A stretch of 64,000 nucleotides of DNA from Yinghuangia soli (GTDB lineage: Bacteria > Actinomycetota > Actinomycetes > Streptomycetales > Streptomycetaceae), in assembly GCF_021502675.1 (NCBI RefSeq), contig NZ_JAKFHA010000016.1, forward strand, positions 127,369 to 191,368, written 5' to 3'. Made by a program: the position numbers and the translations under genes. Position 1 is the stretch's first letter; each line of letters begins with the position of its first letter. Below the pieces are notes generated by a model that saw only the letters and a program-made list of their open reading frames with translations, was not told the origin of the DNA and did not search any database. Below are positions 55,076 to 63,990 of the stretch, in pieces.

Positions 55076-56185
55076 ATGACGGACAACCTCCGTCGCCTCT
55101 CCGCCGAAGGTGTGGCGATCTGGCTCGACGACCTGAGCCGGGCCCGCCTGGACTCGGGCAACCTGGCCGAACTCGTGCGCGACAAGGAGATCGTCGGCGT
55201 CACCACGAACCCGGCCATCTTCCAGAAGGCCATCTCCGGCAAGGACGACTACACCGCCCAGCTCCGCGACCTCGCGGTGCGCGAGGTGACGGTCGACGAG
55301 GCCGTGCGCATGATCACCACGCAGGACGTGCGCCGCGCGTGCGACGTGCTCAAGCCGGTCTTCGACAAGAGCAACAAGGTCGACGGCCGCGTGTCGATCG
55401 AGGTCGACCCGCGCCTCGCGCACAAGACCGCGCCGACCGTCGCCGAGGCCCGCCAGCTGTGGTGGCTCGTCGACCGCGAGAACCTGCTCATCAAGATCCC
55501 CGCGACGAAGGCGGGTCTGCCCGCGATCTCCGCGGTGATCGGCGAGGGCATCAGCGTCAACGTCACGCTGATCTTCTCGCTGGAGCGCTACAAGGCCGTC
55601 ATGGACGCCTACCTGACCGGTCTGGAGACCGCGAAGGCGGCGGGCATCGACCTGTCCACCATCGAGTCGGTGGCGTCCTTCTTCGTGTCCCGGGTGGACA
55701 CCGAGATCGACGCGCGCCTGGACAAGATCGGCTCGGACGCGGCCAAGGCCGCGCGCGGCAAGGCCGGCCTGGCCAACGCCCGCCTGGCGTACGAGGCGTA
55801 CGAAGAGGTCATCGCCTCGGACCGCTGGAAGGCGCTGGCCGCCGCGGGCGCCAACCCGCAGCGCCCGCTGTGGGCCTCGACCGGCGTCAAGGACCCGGCG
55901 TACAAGGACACGCTGTACGTGGACGACCTGGTCGTGCGCGGCACCGTGAACACCATGCCGGAGGCCACCCTCGACGCGGCCGCCGACCACGGCGACATCA
56001 CCGGCGACACCGTGCACGGGACGTACGACCAGTCCCGCGCCGAGCTCGCCGCGCTCGCCGACCTGGGCATCTCGTACGACGAGGTCGTGCAGCTGCTCGA
56101 GGACGAGGGCGTGGAGAAGTTCGAGACCTCGTGGAACGAACTCCTCGACTCCGTGCAGAAGGAACTGGACCGCCTGCGTCCGTGA
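55076..56185 (+). CDS. tal: Transaldolase
   Basis: Transaldolase transfers a dihydroxyacetone unit between sugar phosphates. The 369-residue product is of the long actinobacterial type. The Schiff-base lysine is Lys140 (LLIKIPAT). GVTTNPAIF near 41 and the Asp near the active site ([15 protein letters not shown]) are conserved. ATG 55076 follows AGAGGAG. It is 107 bp after tkt and is closed by a strong hairpin, so pgi and the oxidative genes probably have their own promoter. Confidence 0.97.
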   Translation: MTDNLRRLSAEGVAIWLDDLSRARLDSGNLAELVRDKEIVGVTTNPAIFQKAISGKDDYTAQLRDLAVREVTVDEAVRMITTQDVRRACDVLKPVFDKSNKVDGRVSIEVDPRLAHKTAPTVAEARQLWWLVDRENLLIKIPATKAGLPAISAVIGEGISVNVTLIFSLERYKAVMDAYLTGLETAKAAGIDLSTIESVASFFVSRVDTEIDARLDKIGSDAAKAARGKAGLANARLAYEAYEEVIASDRWKALAAAGANPQRPLWASTGVKDPAYKDTLYVDDLVVRGTVNTMPEATLDAAADHGDITGDTVHGTYDQSRAELAALADLGISYDEVVQLLEDEGVEKFETSWNELLDSVQKELDRLRP

Positions 56186-56198
56186 CGTATGCCTCCGC

Positions 56199-56231
56199 GG
56201 CGCGGTCCTGATCCCTCATCAGGACCGCGCC
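56199..56231 (+). terminator. Terminator after tal
   Basis: A perfect 14-bp stem (56199-56212 with 56218-56231) with a CCCTC loop starts 13 bases after the tal stop. Confidence 0.85.
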
Positions 56232-56348
56232 GAAGCCTCGGGAACAGCGCGTCCGACGTCACCCGTTCGGTCGTGATATCCCGGGGGAATCCACGCAATC
56301 AGGGCATGATTTCAGCAGACTCCAAAACCACAGGAGGGCTGACCGCCC

Positions 56349-58022
56349 GTGCAACACGCATTCGACGAAAGCGTGACCGCCGGCGGCGTGGACGTCACCG
56401 TTTCCGGTGACCTCGTCCGCGCCGCGGCCGTGTCCGACGCCATCGCCGCGTCGGTCACCGACAAGGTCCCCGCGCGCCTGTCCGCGTCCGACCCCACCCT
56501 CTGGGGGCCGGACGCCGAGTCCGAGGCCGCCGTCCGCCTCGGCTGGGTCGACCTCCCCTCGTCCTCCCGCGCCCTGCTCCCGCAGCTCGCCGACCTCCGC
56601 GAGCGCGTGCAGGCCGAAGGCCTCGACCACATCGTGCTGGCCGGGATGGGCGGGTCCTCGCTCGCCCCCGAGGTCGTCACCGCCACCTACGGCAAGCCCC
56701 TCACCGTGCTGGACACCACCGACGCCGACCAGGTGCGCCGCGCGCTCGGCGACCGCATCGCGCGGACCGCCGTCGTGGTCTCCAGCAAGTCCGGCGGCAC
56801 CATCGAGACGGACAGCCACCGGCGCGCCTTCGAGCAGGCCTTCCGGGACGCCGGCCTGGCACCGGACCGCATCGCGGCCCGCATCATCGTGGTCACCGAC
56901 CCCGGTTCGCCGCTGGAGCAGTCCGCCCGCGAGGCCGGCTACCACGTGGTGCTCGCCGACCCCAACGTCGGCGGCCGCTACTCCGCGCTCACCGCCTTCG
57001 GCCTGGTGCCCAGCGCCCTGGCCGGCGTCGACGTGGCGCAGCTCCTCGACGACGCCGCGGCACTGGCCCCGGCGCTGGCCGGCAACGAGGACAACCCCGG
57101 CCTGCTGCTCGGCGCCGCACTCGGTGCCGCCGCGGTCCAGGGCCGCGACAAGGCGGTCATCGCCGATGCCGGATCCGGCATCGCCGGCTTCGGCGACTGG
57201 GCCGAGCAGCTGATCGCCGAGTCCACCGGCAAGCAGGGCCGCGGCATCCTCCCCGTCGTGGTCGAGGGCACCGACGCGCCCGGCTACGCGGACGCGGGCG
57301 GCGACGCGGTGCGCATCGCGCTCGGCGCCGCCGACTCCGGGGCCGGCGACATCACCGTCTCGGGCCCGCTCGGTGCCCAGTTCCTGCTGTGGGAGTACGC
57401 CACCGCGGTGGCCGGCCGCATCATCGGCATCGACCCGTTCGACCAGCCGAACGTGCAGGAGTCCAAGGACAACACCGGCAAGCTGCTCGGCGTCCTGGAG
57501 TCCGAGGGCAAGCTGCCCGAGGGCGAACCGGCCTTCGTGGACGGCTCGATCGCGGTCTACGGCGATGCCGCACTGCTGAACGGCGCGGCGACCACCGAGG
57601 ACGCGCTGCGCGCCCTCCTCGCCGCCGTCCCCGAGCGGGGCTACCTCGCCGTCATGGCGTACCTCGACCGGTTCGCCGACACCGGCGCCCCCGAGCTGCG
57701 CGCGCTGCTGGCCCGCGCGGCCGGCGGCCGCCAGGTCACCTTCGGCTGGGCGCCGCGCTTCCTGCACTCCACCGGGCAGTTCCACAAGGGCGGCCCGGCC
57801 GTCGGCGCCTTCCTGCAGATCACCAGCGAGGTCACCGGCGACCTGCCGGTCCCCGGACGCCCGTACTCCTTCGCGCAGCTGCAGCGCGCGCAGGCACTCG
57901 GCGACCTCGGCGCGATCACCGCCCGGAACCGCCCCCTGCTTCGCCTGCACCTGCTGGAGCCCGCCGAGGGCCTGGCCGGCGTGCTGGGCGACGCCCGAGC
58001 CCTGAGCGGAGGAGCCGCATGA
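56349..58022 (+). CDS. pgi: Glucose-6-phosphate isomerase
   Basis: Pgi interconverts glucose 6-phosphate and fructose 6-phosphate. The 557-residue length fits the actinobacterial form. The SIS-type phosphate-binding stretches are clear: VLAGMGGSSLAPEV near 98 and VVSSKSGGTIETD near 140. The C-terminal LHSTGQFHKGG near 473 carries the catalytic-type lysine region. GTG 56349 has AGGAGG 11 bases upstream. Its TGA overlaps the zwf ATG. Placing pgi with zwf routes glucose 6-phosphate either way. Confidence 0.96.
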   Translation: MQHAFDESVTAGGVDVTVSGDLVRAAAVSDAIAASVTDKVPARLSASDPTLWGPDAESEAAVRLGWVDLPSSSRALLPQLADLRERVQAEGLDHIVLAGMGGSSLAPEVVTATYGKPLTVLDTTDADQVRRALGDRIARTAVVVSSKSGGTIETDSHRRAFEQAFRDAGLAPDRIAARIIVVTDPGSPLEQSAREAGYHVVLADPNVGGRYSALTAFGLVPSALAGVDVAQLLDDAAALAPALAGNEDNPGLLLGAALGAAAVQGRDKAVIADAGSGIAGFGDWAEQLIAESTGKQGRGILPVVVEGTDAPGYADAGGDAVRIALGAADSGAGDITVSGPLGAQFLLWEYATAVAGRIIGIDPFDQPNVQESKDNTGKLLGVLESEGKLPEGEPAFVDGSIAVYGDAALLNGAATTEDALRALLAAVPERGYLAVMAYLDRFADTGAPELRALLARAAGGRQVTFGWAPRFLHSTGQFHKGGPAVGAFLQITSEVTGDLPVPGRPYSFAQLQRAQALGDLGAITARNRPLLRLHLLEPAEGLAGVLGDARALSGGAA

Positions 58023-59566
58023 CGGCCCGCGTCCCGGCGGTCTGGCCCGCCAACCCGCTGCGCGACCCGCAGGACCGCCGCCTGCCGCGCATCGCCGGCC
58101 CGTCCGGCCTGGTCATCTTCGGCGTCACCGGCGACCTGAGCCGCAAGAAGCTCATGCCCGCCATCTACGACCTGGCCAACCGCGGCCTGCTGCCGCCGGG
58201 CTTCGCGCTCACCGGCTTCGCGCGCCGCGACTGGGCCGACGAGGACTTCGGCCAGGTCGTCTACGAGGCCGTCAAGGAGCACGCCCGCACCCCCTTCCGC
58301 GAGGAGGTGTGGCGCCAGCTCTCCGAGGGATTCCGTTTCGTCCAGGGCGACTTCGACGACGACGAGGCCTTCGACCAGCTGCGCCGCACCATCACCGAGC
58401 TGGACGAGAAGCAGGGCACGCACGGCAACCACGCCTTCTACCTGTCGGTGCCGCCGAAGTTCTTCCCGGTGGTCGTCGCGCAGCTCAAGAAGCACGGGCT
58501 CGCCGACCCGCCGCACCCGGACTCCTGGCGCCGCGCGGTCATCGAGAAGCCGTTCGGCCGCGACCTGCCGACCGCGGTCGAGCTCAACAAGATCGTGGAC
58601 GACGTGTTCCCGCCCGAGGCGGTCTTCCGGATCGACCACTACCTCGGCAAGGAGACCGTCCAGAACATCCTGGCGCTGCGCTTCGCCAACACGATGTTCG
58701 AGCCGCTGTGGAACCGCTCGTACGTCGACCACGTGCAGATCACGATGGCCGAGGACATCGGCATCGGCGGCCGGGCCGGCTACTACGACGGCATCGGCGC
58801 GGCCCGCGACGTGATCCAGAACCACCTGCTGCAGCTGCTCGCGCTCACCGCGATGGAAGAGCCGGTGTCCTTCGACGCCGACTCGCTGGTCGCCGAGAAG
58901 CTCAAGGTGCTCAACTCCATCAAGCTGCCCGACGACCTGTCCGCGCACACCGTGCGCGCGCAGTACACCGGCGGCTGGCAGGGCGGCGAGCTGGTCTGCG
59001 GCTACCTCGAAGAGGACGGCATCTCGCCCTCGTCGCGCACCGACACGTACGCCGCGATAAAGCTGGAGATCGAGAACCGCCGCTGGGCCGGCGTCCCGTT
59101 CTACCTGCGCACCGGCAAGCGCCTGGGCCGCCGCGTCACCGAGATCGCGATCGTCTTCCAGCGCGCCCCGCACCTGCCGTTCGACGAGACCGCCACCGAG
59201 GAGCTCGGCCAGAACGCCTTGGTCATCCGCGTCCAGCCGGACGAGGGCATGACCGTGCGGTTCGGCTCCAAGGTGCCCGGCACCGCGATGGAAGTCCGGG
59301 ACGTCAACATGGACTTCGCGTACGGCGAGTCCTTCACCGAGTCGAGCCCCGAGGCCTACGAGCGCCTGCTGCTCGACGTGCTGCTCGGCGACGCCCCGCT
59401 GTTCCCGCGCTGGGAAGAGGTCGAGGCCTCCTGGAAGATCCTCGACCCGATCGAGCAGTACTGGGACAAGCACGGCCGGCCGGACGAGTACGTCTCCGGC
59501 ACGTGGGGTCCCGGCACCGCCGACGAAATGCTCGCACGCGACGGACGGAGCTGGCGCCGCCCATGA
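58019..59566 (+). CDS. zwf: Glucose-6-phosphate 1-dehydrogenase
   Basis: Zwf oxidises glucose 6-phosphate to 6-phosphogluconolactone, reducing NADP+. The 515-residue product has the coenzyme loop FGVTGDLSRKK (about 34-44) and the active-site motif RIDHYLGKE near 203, with the catalytic His and substrate Lys. EKPFGRD is also seen. The ATG overlaps the pgi stop (ATGA), and the opcA ATG overlaps its own stop. Activity in actinobacteria depends on OpcA, encoded next. Confidence 0.98.
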   Translation: MTARVPAVWPANPLRDPQDRRLPRIAGPSGLVIFGVTGDLSRKKLMPAIYDLANRGLLPPGFALTGFARRDWADEDFGQVVYEAVKEHARTPFREEVWRQLSEGFRFVQGDFDDDEAFDQLRRTITELDEKQGTHGNHAFYLSVPPKFFPVVVAQLKKHGLADPPHPDSWRRAVIEKPFGRDLPTAVELNKIVDDVFPPEAVFRIDHYLGKETVQNILALRFANTMFEPLWNRSYVDHVQITMAEDIGIGGRAGYYDGIGAARDVIQNHLLQLLALTAMEEPVSFDADSLVAEKLKVLNSIKLPDDLSAHTVRAQYTGGWQGGELVCGYLEEDGISPSSRTDTYAAIKLEIENRRWAGVPFYLRTGKRLGRRVTEIAIVFQRAPHLPFDETATEELGQNALVIRVQPDEGMTVRFGSKVPGTAMEVRDVNMDFAYGESFTESSPEAYERLLLDVLLGDAPLFPRWEEVEASWKILDPIEQYWDKHGRPDEYVSGTWGPGTADEMLARDGRSWRRP

Positions 59567-60726
59567 TGATCGACCTGACCGATACGAAGTCCAGCGCGGT
59601 GAACGCGGCGCTGGTCGAGGCGCGGCACGCCATCGGCTCGCCCGCGCTCGGCATGGTGCTGACCCTCGTCATCGTCACCGACGAGAGCAACCAGTACGAC
59701 TCCATGAAGGCCGCCACCGAGGCGGCCCGCGAGCACCCCTCGCGCATCCTCGTGGTGATCGGCCGCCCGGGTGCGGACATCACGCCGCGCCTGGACGCCG
59801 AGGTGCGGGTCGGCGATGTGGGCGCGGGCGAGACCGTCGTCCTGCGGCTGCACGGCGAACTGGCCGAGCACGCCGAGTCCGTGGTGCTGCCGCTCATGCT
59901 GCCGGACGCCCCCGTCGTGGTGTGGTGGCCCGGCAAGCACCCCGAGCACCCCAGCAAGGACGCGCTCGGCGTGCTCGCGCAGCGCCGCATCACCGACGCG
60001 GTGGCCGCGCCGCGGCGCCCGGACTGGCTGGAGATCCGGGCTTCGGGCTACACGCCCGGCGACACCGACCTGGCGTGGACCCGCACCACCACGTGGCGCA
60101 GCCTGCTGGCCGCGGCCCTGGACCAGCGGTACGAGCGGATCACCTCGGCGGCGGTCGAGGCCAAGGCGGGAAACCCGAGCGCCGAACTCCTCGCCCTGTG
60201 GCTGGCCGACCGGCTCGCCGTCCCGGTCGAGCGGGTCGTCTCGGCGGGCCCCGGCATCACCGCGGTGCGCCTGGTCACCGAGTCCGGCGACATCGCCATC
60301 ACCCGCCCGGACGGCGTGCTGGCCACGCTGTCCACGCCCGGCCAGCCGGACCGGCACGTCGCGCTCAAGCGGCGCGAGTCGGCCGAGCTGATCGCCGAGG
60401 AACTGCGGCGCCTGGACCCGGACGACGTCTACGCCACCACGCTCGCGCACGCCGCCGAGGAGGCCCAGGCAGCGGGTGCCGCGGCCGAGGCGTCCCCGGC
60501 CGCGGTCGCGGCCGGCGAGGCGGAGACCCCGGGCGTCGCCGTGGGCGCGGTCGCGGGCGCCTCGACGATGGCCGAGTCCGCGGACGCCGTCCAGGCCCCG
60601 GCCAAGCGCGGCAGCGCCTCCGGCTCGGGAGCCGGGGCCGGGGCCCGCTCGGCGGCGAAGAAGACCGCCAAGTCGACCGCCTCGCGGTCCGCTTCGCCGC
60701 GCAAGCGCAGCGGCGGCTCGTCGTGA
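59563..60726 (+). CDS. opcA: Glucose-6-phosphate dehydrogenase assembly protein OpcA
   Basis: OpcA is required to assemble or activate Zwf in actinobacteria and cyanobacteria. The 387-residue product has the conserved core (LTLVIVTDE at about 32, VVWWPGKHPEHP near 121, TDLAWTRTTTWR near 168). Beyond about residue 298 it carries an extra 90-residue Ala/Gly-rich tail ending in a basic Lys/Ser/Arg stretch (KKTAKSTASRSASPRKR) that most family members lack. ATG 59563 overlaps the zwf stop and its own TGA overlaps the pgl GTG. Confidence 0.95.
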   Translation: MMIDLTDTKSSAVNAALVEARHAIGSPALGMVLTLVIVTDESNQYDSMKAATEAAREHPSRILVVIGRPGADITPRLDAEVRVGDVGAGETVVLRLHGELAEHAESVVLPLMLPDAPVVVWWPGKHPEHPSKDALGVLAQRRITDAVAAPRRPDWLEIRASGYTPGDTDLAWTRTTTWRSLLAAALDQRYERITSAAVEAKAGNPSAELLALWLADRLAVPVERVVSAGPGITAVRLVTESGDIAITRPDGVLATLSTPGQPDRHVALKRRESAELIAEELRRLDPDDVYATTLAHAAEEAQAAGAAAEASPAAVAAGEAETPGVAVGAVAGASTMAESADAVQAPAKRGSASGSGAGAGARSAAKKTAKSTASRSASPRKRSGGSS

Positions 60727-61523
60727 CCGGCACGCCCGGCGTGCTCATCCACGCGGACGGCACGCTGCTGGCCCGCGCGGCGGCCGCGCGGCTCATCACG
60801 CGCCTGGTCGACGCGCAGGCCGCGCGCGGCATCGCGCACGTGGTGCTGACCGGCGGCCGCAACGGCAACGCGCTCATGCGCGAGCTGGCCGAGTCGCCCG
60901 CGCGCGACGCGGTCGACTGGGCGCATGTGCACGTGTGGTGGGGCGACGAGCGGTTCCTGCCGGCCGGCGACCCGGAGCGCAACGAGACGCAGGCCCGCGC
61001 CGAACTGCTCGACAAACTGCCGCTGAACCCGGCGTACGTGCACCCGATGCCGGCCTCGGACGGCCCGGACGGCAACGACCCGGAGGCGGCCGCGGCCCGG
61101 TACGCCGAGGAGCTCGCAGCAGCGGCCAAGGTCGAGACCGCGGGGGAGCGCGGCGGCGTGGACGTGCCGTCGTTCGACGTCGCGATGTTCGGCGTCGGCC
61201 CGGACACGCATGTGGCCTCGCTGTTCCCGGAACTGCCCGCGGTGCACGAGACCGAGCGCACGGTGGTGGCGGTACGCGGCGCCCCCAAGCCGCCGCCCAC
61301 CCGCATCACGCTCACCTTCCCGGCGATCCGCACCGCGAAGGACGTGTGGCTGCTCGCCGCCGGCGAGGACAAGGCCGCGGCCGTCCGGATCGCCCTGGCA
61401 GGCAGCGGCGACAAGCAGGTCCCGGCCGCGGGCGCCTACGGCCGCCGCAACACCCTGTGGCTCCTGGACAGATCCGCAGCCGCGGAACTCCCGCCGGGAC
61501 TGAACCGCATCGCCTCACCGTGA
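60723..61523 (+). CDS. pgl: 6-Phosphogluconolactonase
   Basis: Pgl hydrolyses 6-phosphogluconolactone, the product of Zwf. The 266-residue product matches the DevB/NagB-like family: LTGGRNGNALMREL near residue 42 (phosphate loop), WWGDERFLP near 75, and GVGPDTHVASLFP near 158. GTG 60723 overlaps the opcA TGA (GTGA). With zwf it completes the oxidative branch up to 6-phosphogluconate; gnd is not in this window. A hairpin follows 15 bases after the stop. Confidence 0.96.
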   Translation: MTGTPGVLIHADGTLLARAAAARLITRLVDAQAARGIAHVVLTGGRNGNALMRELAESPARDAVDWAHVHVWWGDERFLPAGDPERNETQARAELLDKLPLNPAYVHPMPASDGPDGNDPEAAAARYAEELAAAAKVETAGERGGVDVPSFDVAMFGVGPDTHVASLFPELPAVHETERTVVAVRGAPKPPPTRITLTFPAIRTAKDVWLLAAGEDKAAAVRIALAGSGDKQVPAAGAYGRRNTLWLLDRSAAAELPPGLNRIASP

Positions 61524-61537
61524 GGTGAGGACCGATC

Positions 61538-61572
61538 CGAAGGGCGGCACCCGGACCAGGGTGCCGCCTTCG
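61538..61572. terminator. Terminator between pgl and the convergent tetR
   Basis: A stem of 14 pairs with one bulged G (61538-61552 with 61559-61572) and a 6-base loop lies between the two convergent stops and may serve both genes. Confidence 0.8.
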
Positions 61573-61585
61573 GCATGCCGGCGTC

Positions 61586-62326
61586 CTAGTACTCCGCCGA
61601 ACCGGGGAGGTGGACGGACACCGCGTCCAGCAGGAGGCTCAGCAGGGCCTCGAAGTGGTCGTCGCGGTAGGCGCCTCGAAGGTGCGGGGCGGCGGCGACG
61701 AGGTTCGGGTATTCGGGGGCGGCGATTTCCAGGAGTTTGCCGCTCCAGGCTGCGTCGTCCTCGGCCAGGACCGCCGCGTCCTGGCCGGCGAAGGCGGCCT
61801 CCAGGGCGGCCGAGCCGAGGGTCAGGTCGACCAAAGCCAGGTAGAAGCGGGCCGCGACGGCGGTGTCCAGGCCGGTCGAGCGCAGCGCGCCGAGGCAGAT
61901 GTCGGCGAAGCGGAACGTCGCCTCGTTGGTGGTCGCCCGGGCCACCGCGAGGGTCGCCACGCGCGGGTGCGAGAGGTACGCGCGGCGGGCGGTCACCGCC
62001 GCGGCGTGCAGGGTGCTGCGCCAGTCCTCGCCCGGGACGAAGCCCTCCAGGGCGACTTCGAGGAGCCGGTCGCCCAGCGCCCGCAGCAGGGCGTCCTTGT
62101 CCGGGAAGTGCCGGTAGACCGCGGTGGGGGCGACCTCCAGTTCGGCGCCCAGGCGCCGGAAGGTCAGGGCCTCGGGGCCGTCCTCCTCGATCACCGAGAT
62201 CGCGGTGTCGACCAGGAGCGTCCGGTTCAGGAAGTGCCGCCGGCCGCCCCCGGGGCCGTGCGTATCGGAGTTGACCGGGGCAGCGGCCTTCGCGGCCTTG
62301 CCGCGGTCGGCGACGGGCTTGGGCAT
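61586..62326 (-). CDS. TetR-family regulator of the amidase locus
   Basis: The 246-residue product has a TetR DNA-binding domain near residues 34-82 (LTFRRLGAELEVAPTAVYRHF) and a C-terminal TetR_C-type ligand domain. The N-terminal 30 residues are basic and Pro/Ala-rich. The ATG at 62326 lies six bases after a good -10 (CATAAT), so the mRNA is likely leaderless. It is divergent from an amidase gene, with two tandem 15-bp operators in the gap, so it probably represses both. Confidence 0.9.
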   Translation of the reverse strand: MPKPVADRGKAAKAAAPVNSDTHGPGGGRRHFLNRTLLVDTAISVIEEDGPEALTFRRLGAELEVAPTAVYRHFPDKDALLRALGDRLLEVALEGFVPGEDWRSTLHAAAVTARRAYLSHPRVATLAVARATTNEATFRFADICLGALRSTGLDTAVAARFYLALVDLTLGSAALEAAFAGQDAAVLAEDDAAWSGKLLEIAAPEYPNLVAAAPHLRGAYRDDHFEALLSLLLDAVSVHLPGSAEY

Positions 62327-62332
62327 CCCCTC

Positions 62333-62361
62333 ATTATGGCGGTCCGATGTGATGTTGTGAA
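62333..62361 (-). promoter_or_regulatory. tetR promoter
   Basis: On the minus strand, TTCACA (62361-62356) and CATAAT (62338-62333) are separated by exactly 17 bp; each matches the sigma70 consensus at 5 of 6 positions. The expected start point falls at the tetR ATG. The -35 box overlaps the left operator. Confidence 0.6.
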
Positions 62362-62394
62362 CGCTGTTGACTTTTCTTTGTCAACACCGTTGAC
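62357..62394. promoter_or_regulatory. Two tandem TetR operators
   Basis: GTCAAC-ACC-GTTGAC (62380-62394) is a perfect dyad with 3-bp centre. GTGAAC-GCT-GTTGAC (62357-62371) is the same dyad with one mismatch. They are separated by TTTTCTTT, giving a 23-bp centre-to-centre distance, about two helical turns, so two repressor dimers could bind one DNA face. The left site covers the tetR -35 box. Confidence 0.7.
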
Positions 62395-62488
62395 AACGTG
62401 CCGCCGCGGCGGCGACGCTGTCCCGACCGTGCCGCCGGGCCGTCCCGCGGCCGCGGTGCCCCCTGCCCCAGTCCGTTCGGGAGATCCT

Positions 62489-63943
62489 GTGCCGTCTGAC
62501 GCCTCCACCGACCTCGCCTACCTGTCCGCGACCGAGGCGCTGGCCGCCTTCCGGACCCGCGAGCTGTCGCCGGTCGAACTGCTCACCGCCGTGCTCGACC
62601 GCGCGGAGAAGACCGAGCCGGTCGTCAACGCCGTCGTCGAGTACCTCCGCGAGGAGGCGTACGCATCGGCCCGCGAGGCCGAGCAGCGCTACCTCGGCAA
62701 GGGCTCCGGCCCGCTCCGCCCGCTCGAAGGACTGCCGGTGGCGGCCAAGGAGGAGCAGCCCATCGCCGGCCGCAGCCACCGCGAGGCCTCGCTGCTCATG
62801 GCCGACAACATCGCGGACGCCACCCACCCGGTGATCCAGCGCGTGCAGGAGGCCGGCGGCATCGTGCACATGCGCACCACCACGCCCGAGTTCTCCTCGG
62901 CCGCGTTCACCCAGTCCAAGATGTGGGGCGTCACCCGCAACCCGTGGAACCCCGAGTACTCGTGCGGTGGTTCGTCGGGCGGCTCGGGCGCCGCGCTGGC
63001 CGCGGGCTACGCGCCGCTGGCCACCGGCTCGGACATCGGCGGGTCCATCCGCATCCCGGCGTCCTTCAACGGCGTGGTCGGCTTCAAGCCGCCGTACGGC
63101 CGCGTCCCCGCGATGCCGCCGTACAACCTCGACCAGTACTGCCACGACGGCCCGATGGCCCGCACGGTCGCCGACTGCGCACTGCTGGAGAACGTCATCG
63201 CCGGCCCCTGGGCGGGCGACGTCGTCTCGCTGCGGCCCAAGCTCGTGCTCCCCGAGGCGTACGAAGGCGCCCGCGGCGTCGAAGGCCTGCGCATCGCGCT
63301 GTGCGTGACCCTCGGCAACTACCGCGTCGACGCCGAGGTCGCGGCCAACACCCGCGCCACCGCCGAGGCGCTGCGGGCCGCCGGCGCGATCGTCGAGGAG
63401 ATCGAACTCGCCTGGGACCAGCCCACCATCATGCGCGCCAGCCTCGCGCACTTCGCGGGCATCTTCGGCGCCGACGCCGGAGCCGCGGTGGCCGCAGCGC
63501 CGGACCTGGTCAACCCGTACCTCGCCGCCTTCGCCGCGGACGCCGCCCGGGTCGCCGCCGAGACGTCCTTCCTCGAAGGCCTCGAACTCGAAGGCGCGAT
63601 CTACGCCGAGCTCGGCCCGGTCCTGGAGCGCTTCGACGCGCTGATCTGCCCGACCACGGCCATCCCCGCGCTGTTCGCGGACGACGACTACACCTCGACC
63701 AAGGTCGTCGTGGACGGCGTCGAACTCGGCCACCACATGGACATCGCGATGACCATCCCGTTCAACATCTGCAGCCGGGTGCCCGTGCTGTCGGTGCCGT
63801 CCGGCTTCGCGTCCAACGGCGTGCCGACCGGCGTGCAGGTCGTCGGCCCGACGTACGACGACGCCGCGGTGTTCAAGGTCGCCGCGGCCGTCGAGGCCGT
63901 CCGCCCCTGGGCGTACGTGCCGGGCAGCCGCCCCGCGCTGTAG
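62489..63943 (+). CDS. Amidase-signature hydrolase
   Basis: The 484-residue product is an amidase-signature enzyme that hydrolyses an amide to acid and ammonia. The catalytic Ser-cisSer-Lys triad is visible: Lys87 (VAAKEEQ), cis-Ser163 in CGGSSGGSG and nucleophile Ser186 in SDIGGSIR. There is no signal peptide, so it is cytoplasmic. GatA is excluded as there is no gatB/gatC context; the natural amide is unknown. GTG 62489 has GGGAG six bases upstream. It is divergent from the tetR gene that most likely controls it. Confidence 0.92.
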   Translation: MPSDASTDLAYLSATEALAAFRTRELSPVELLTAVLDRAEKTEPVVNAVVEYLREEAYASAREAEQRYLGKGSGPLRPLEGLPVAAKEEQPIAGRSHREASLLMADNIADATHPVIQRVQEAGGIVHMRTTTPEFSSAAFTQSKMWGVTRNPWNPEYSCGGSSGGSGAALAAGYAPLATGSDIGGSIRIPASFNGVVGFKPPYGRVPAMPPYNLDQYCHDGPMARTVADCALLENVIAGPWAGDVVSLRPKLVLPEAYEGARGVEGLRIALCVTLGNYRVDAEVAANTRATAEALRAAGAIVEEIELAWDQPTIMRASLAHFAGIFGADAGAAVAAAPDLVNPYLAAFAADAARVAAETSFLEGLELEGAIYAELGPVLERFDALICPTTAIPALFADDDYTSTKVVVDGVELGHHMDIAMTIPFNICSRVPVLSVPSGFASNGVPTGVQVVGPTYDDAAVFKVAAAVEAVRPWAYVPGSRPAL

Positions 63944-63954
63944 CCGGACCGGAG

Positions 63955-63990
63955 AGCGGCCGGCCTGCGCAGGGCAGCAGGCCGGCCGCT
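63955..63990 (+). terminator. Terminator after the amidase
   Basis: A perfect 14-bp stem (63955-63968 with 63977-63990) with an 8-base loop starts 11 bases after the stop. Confidence 0.85.
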
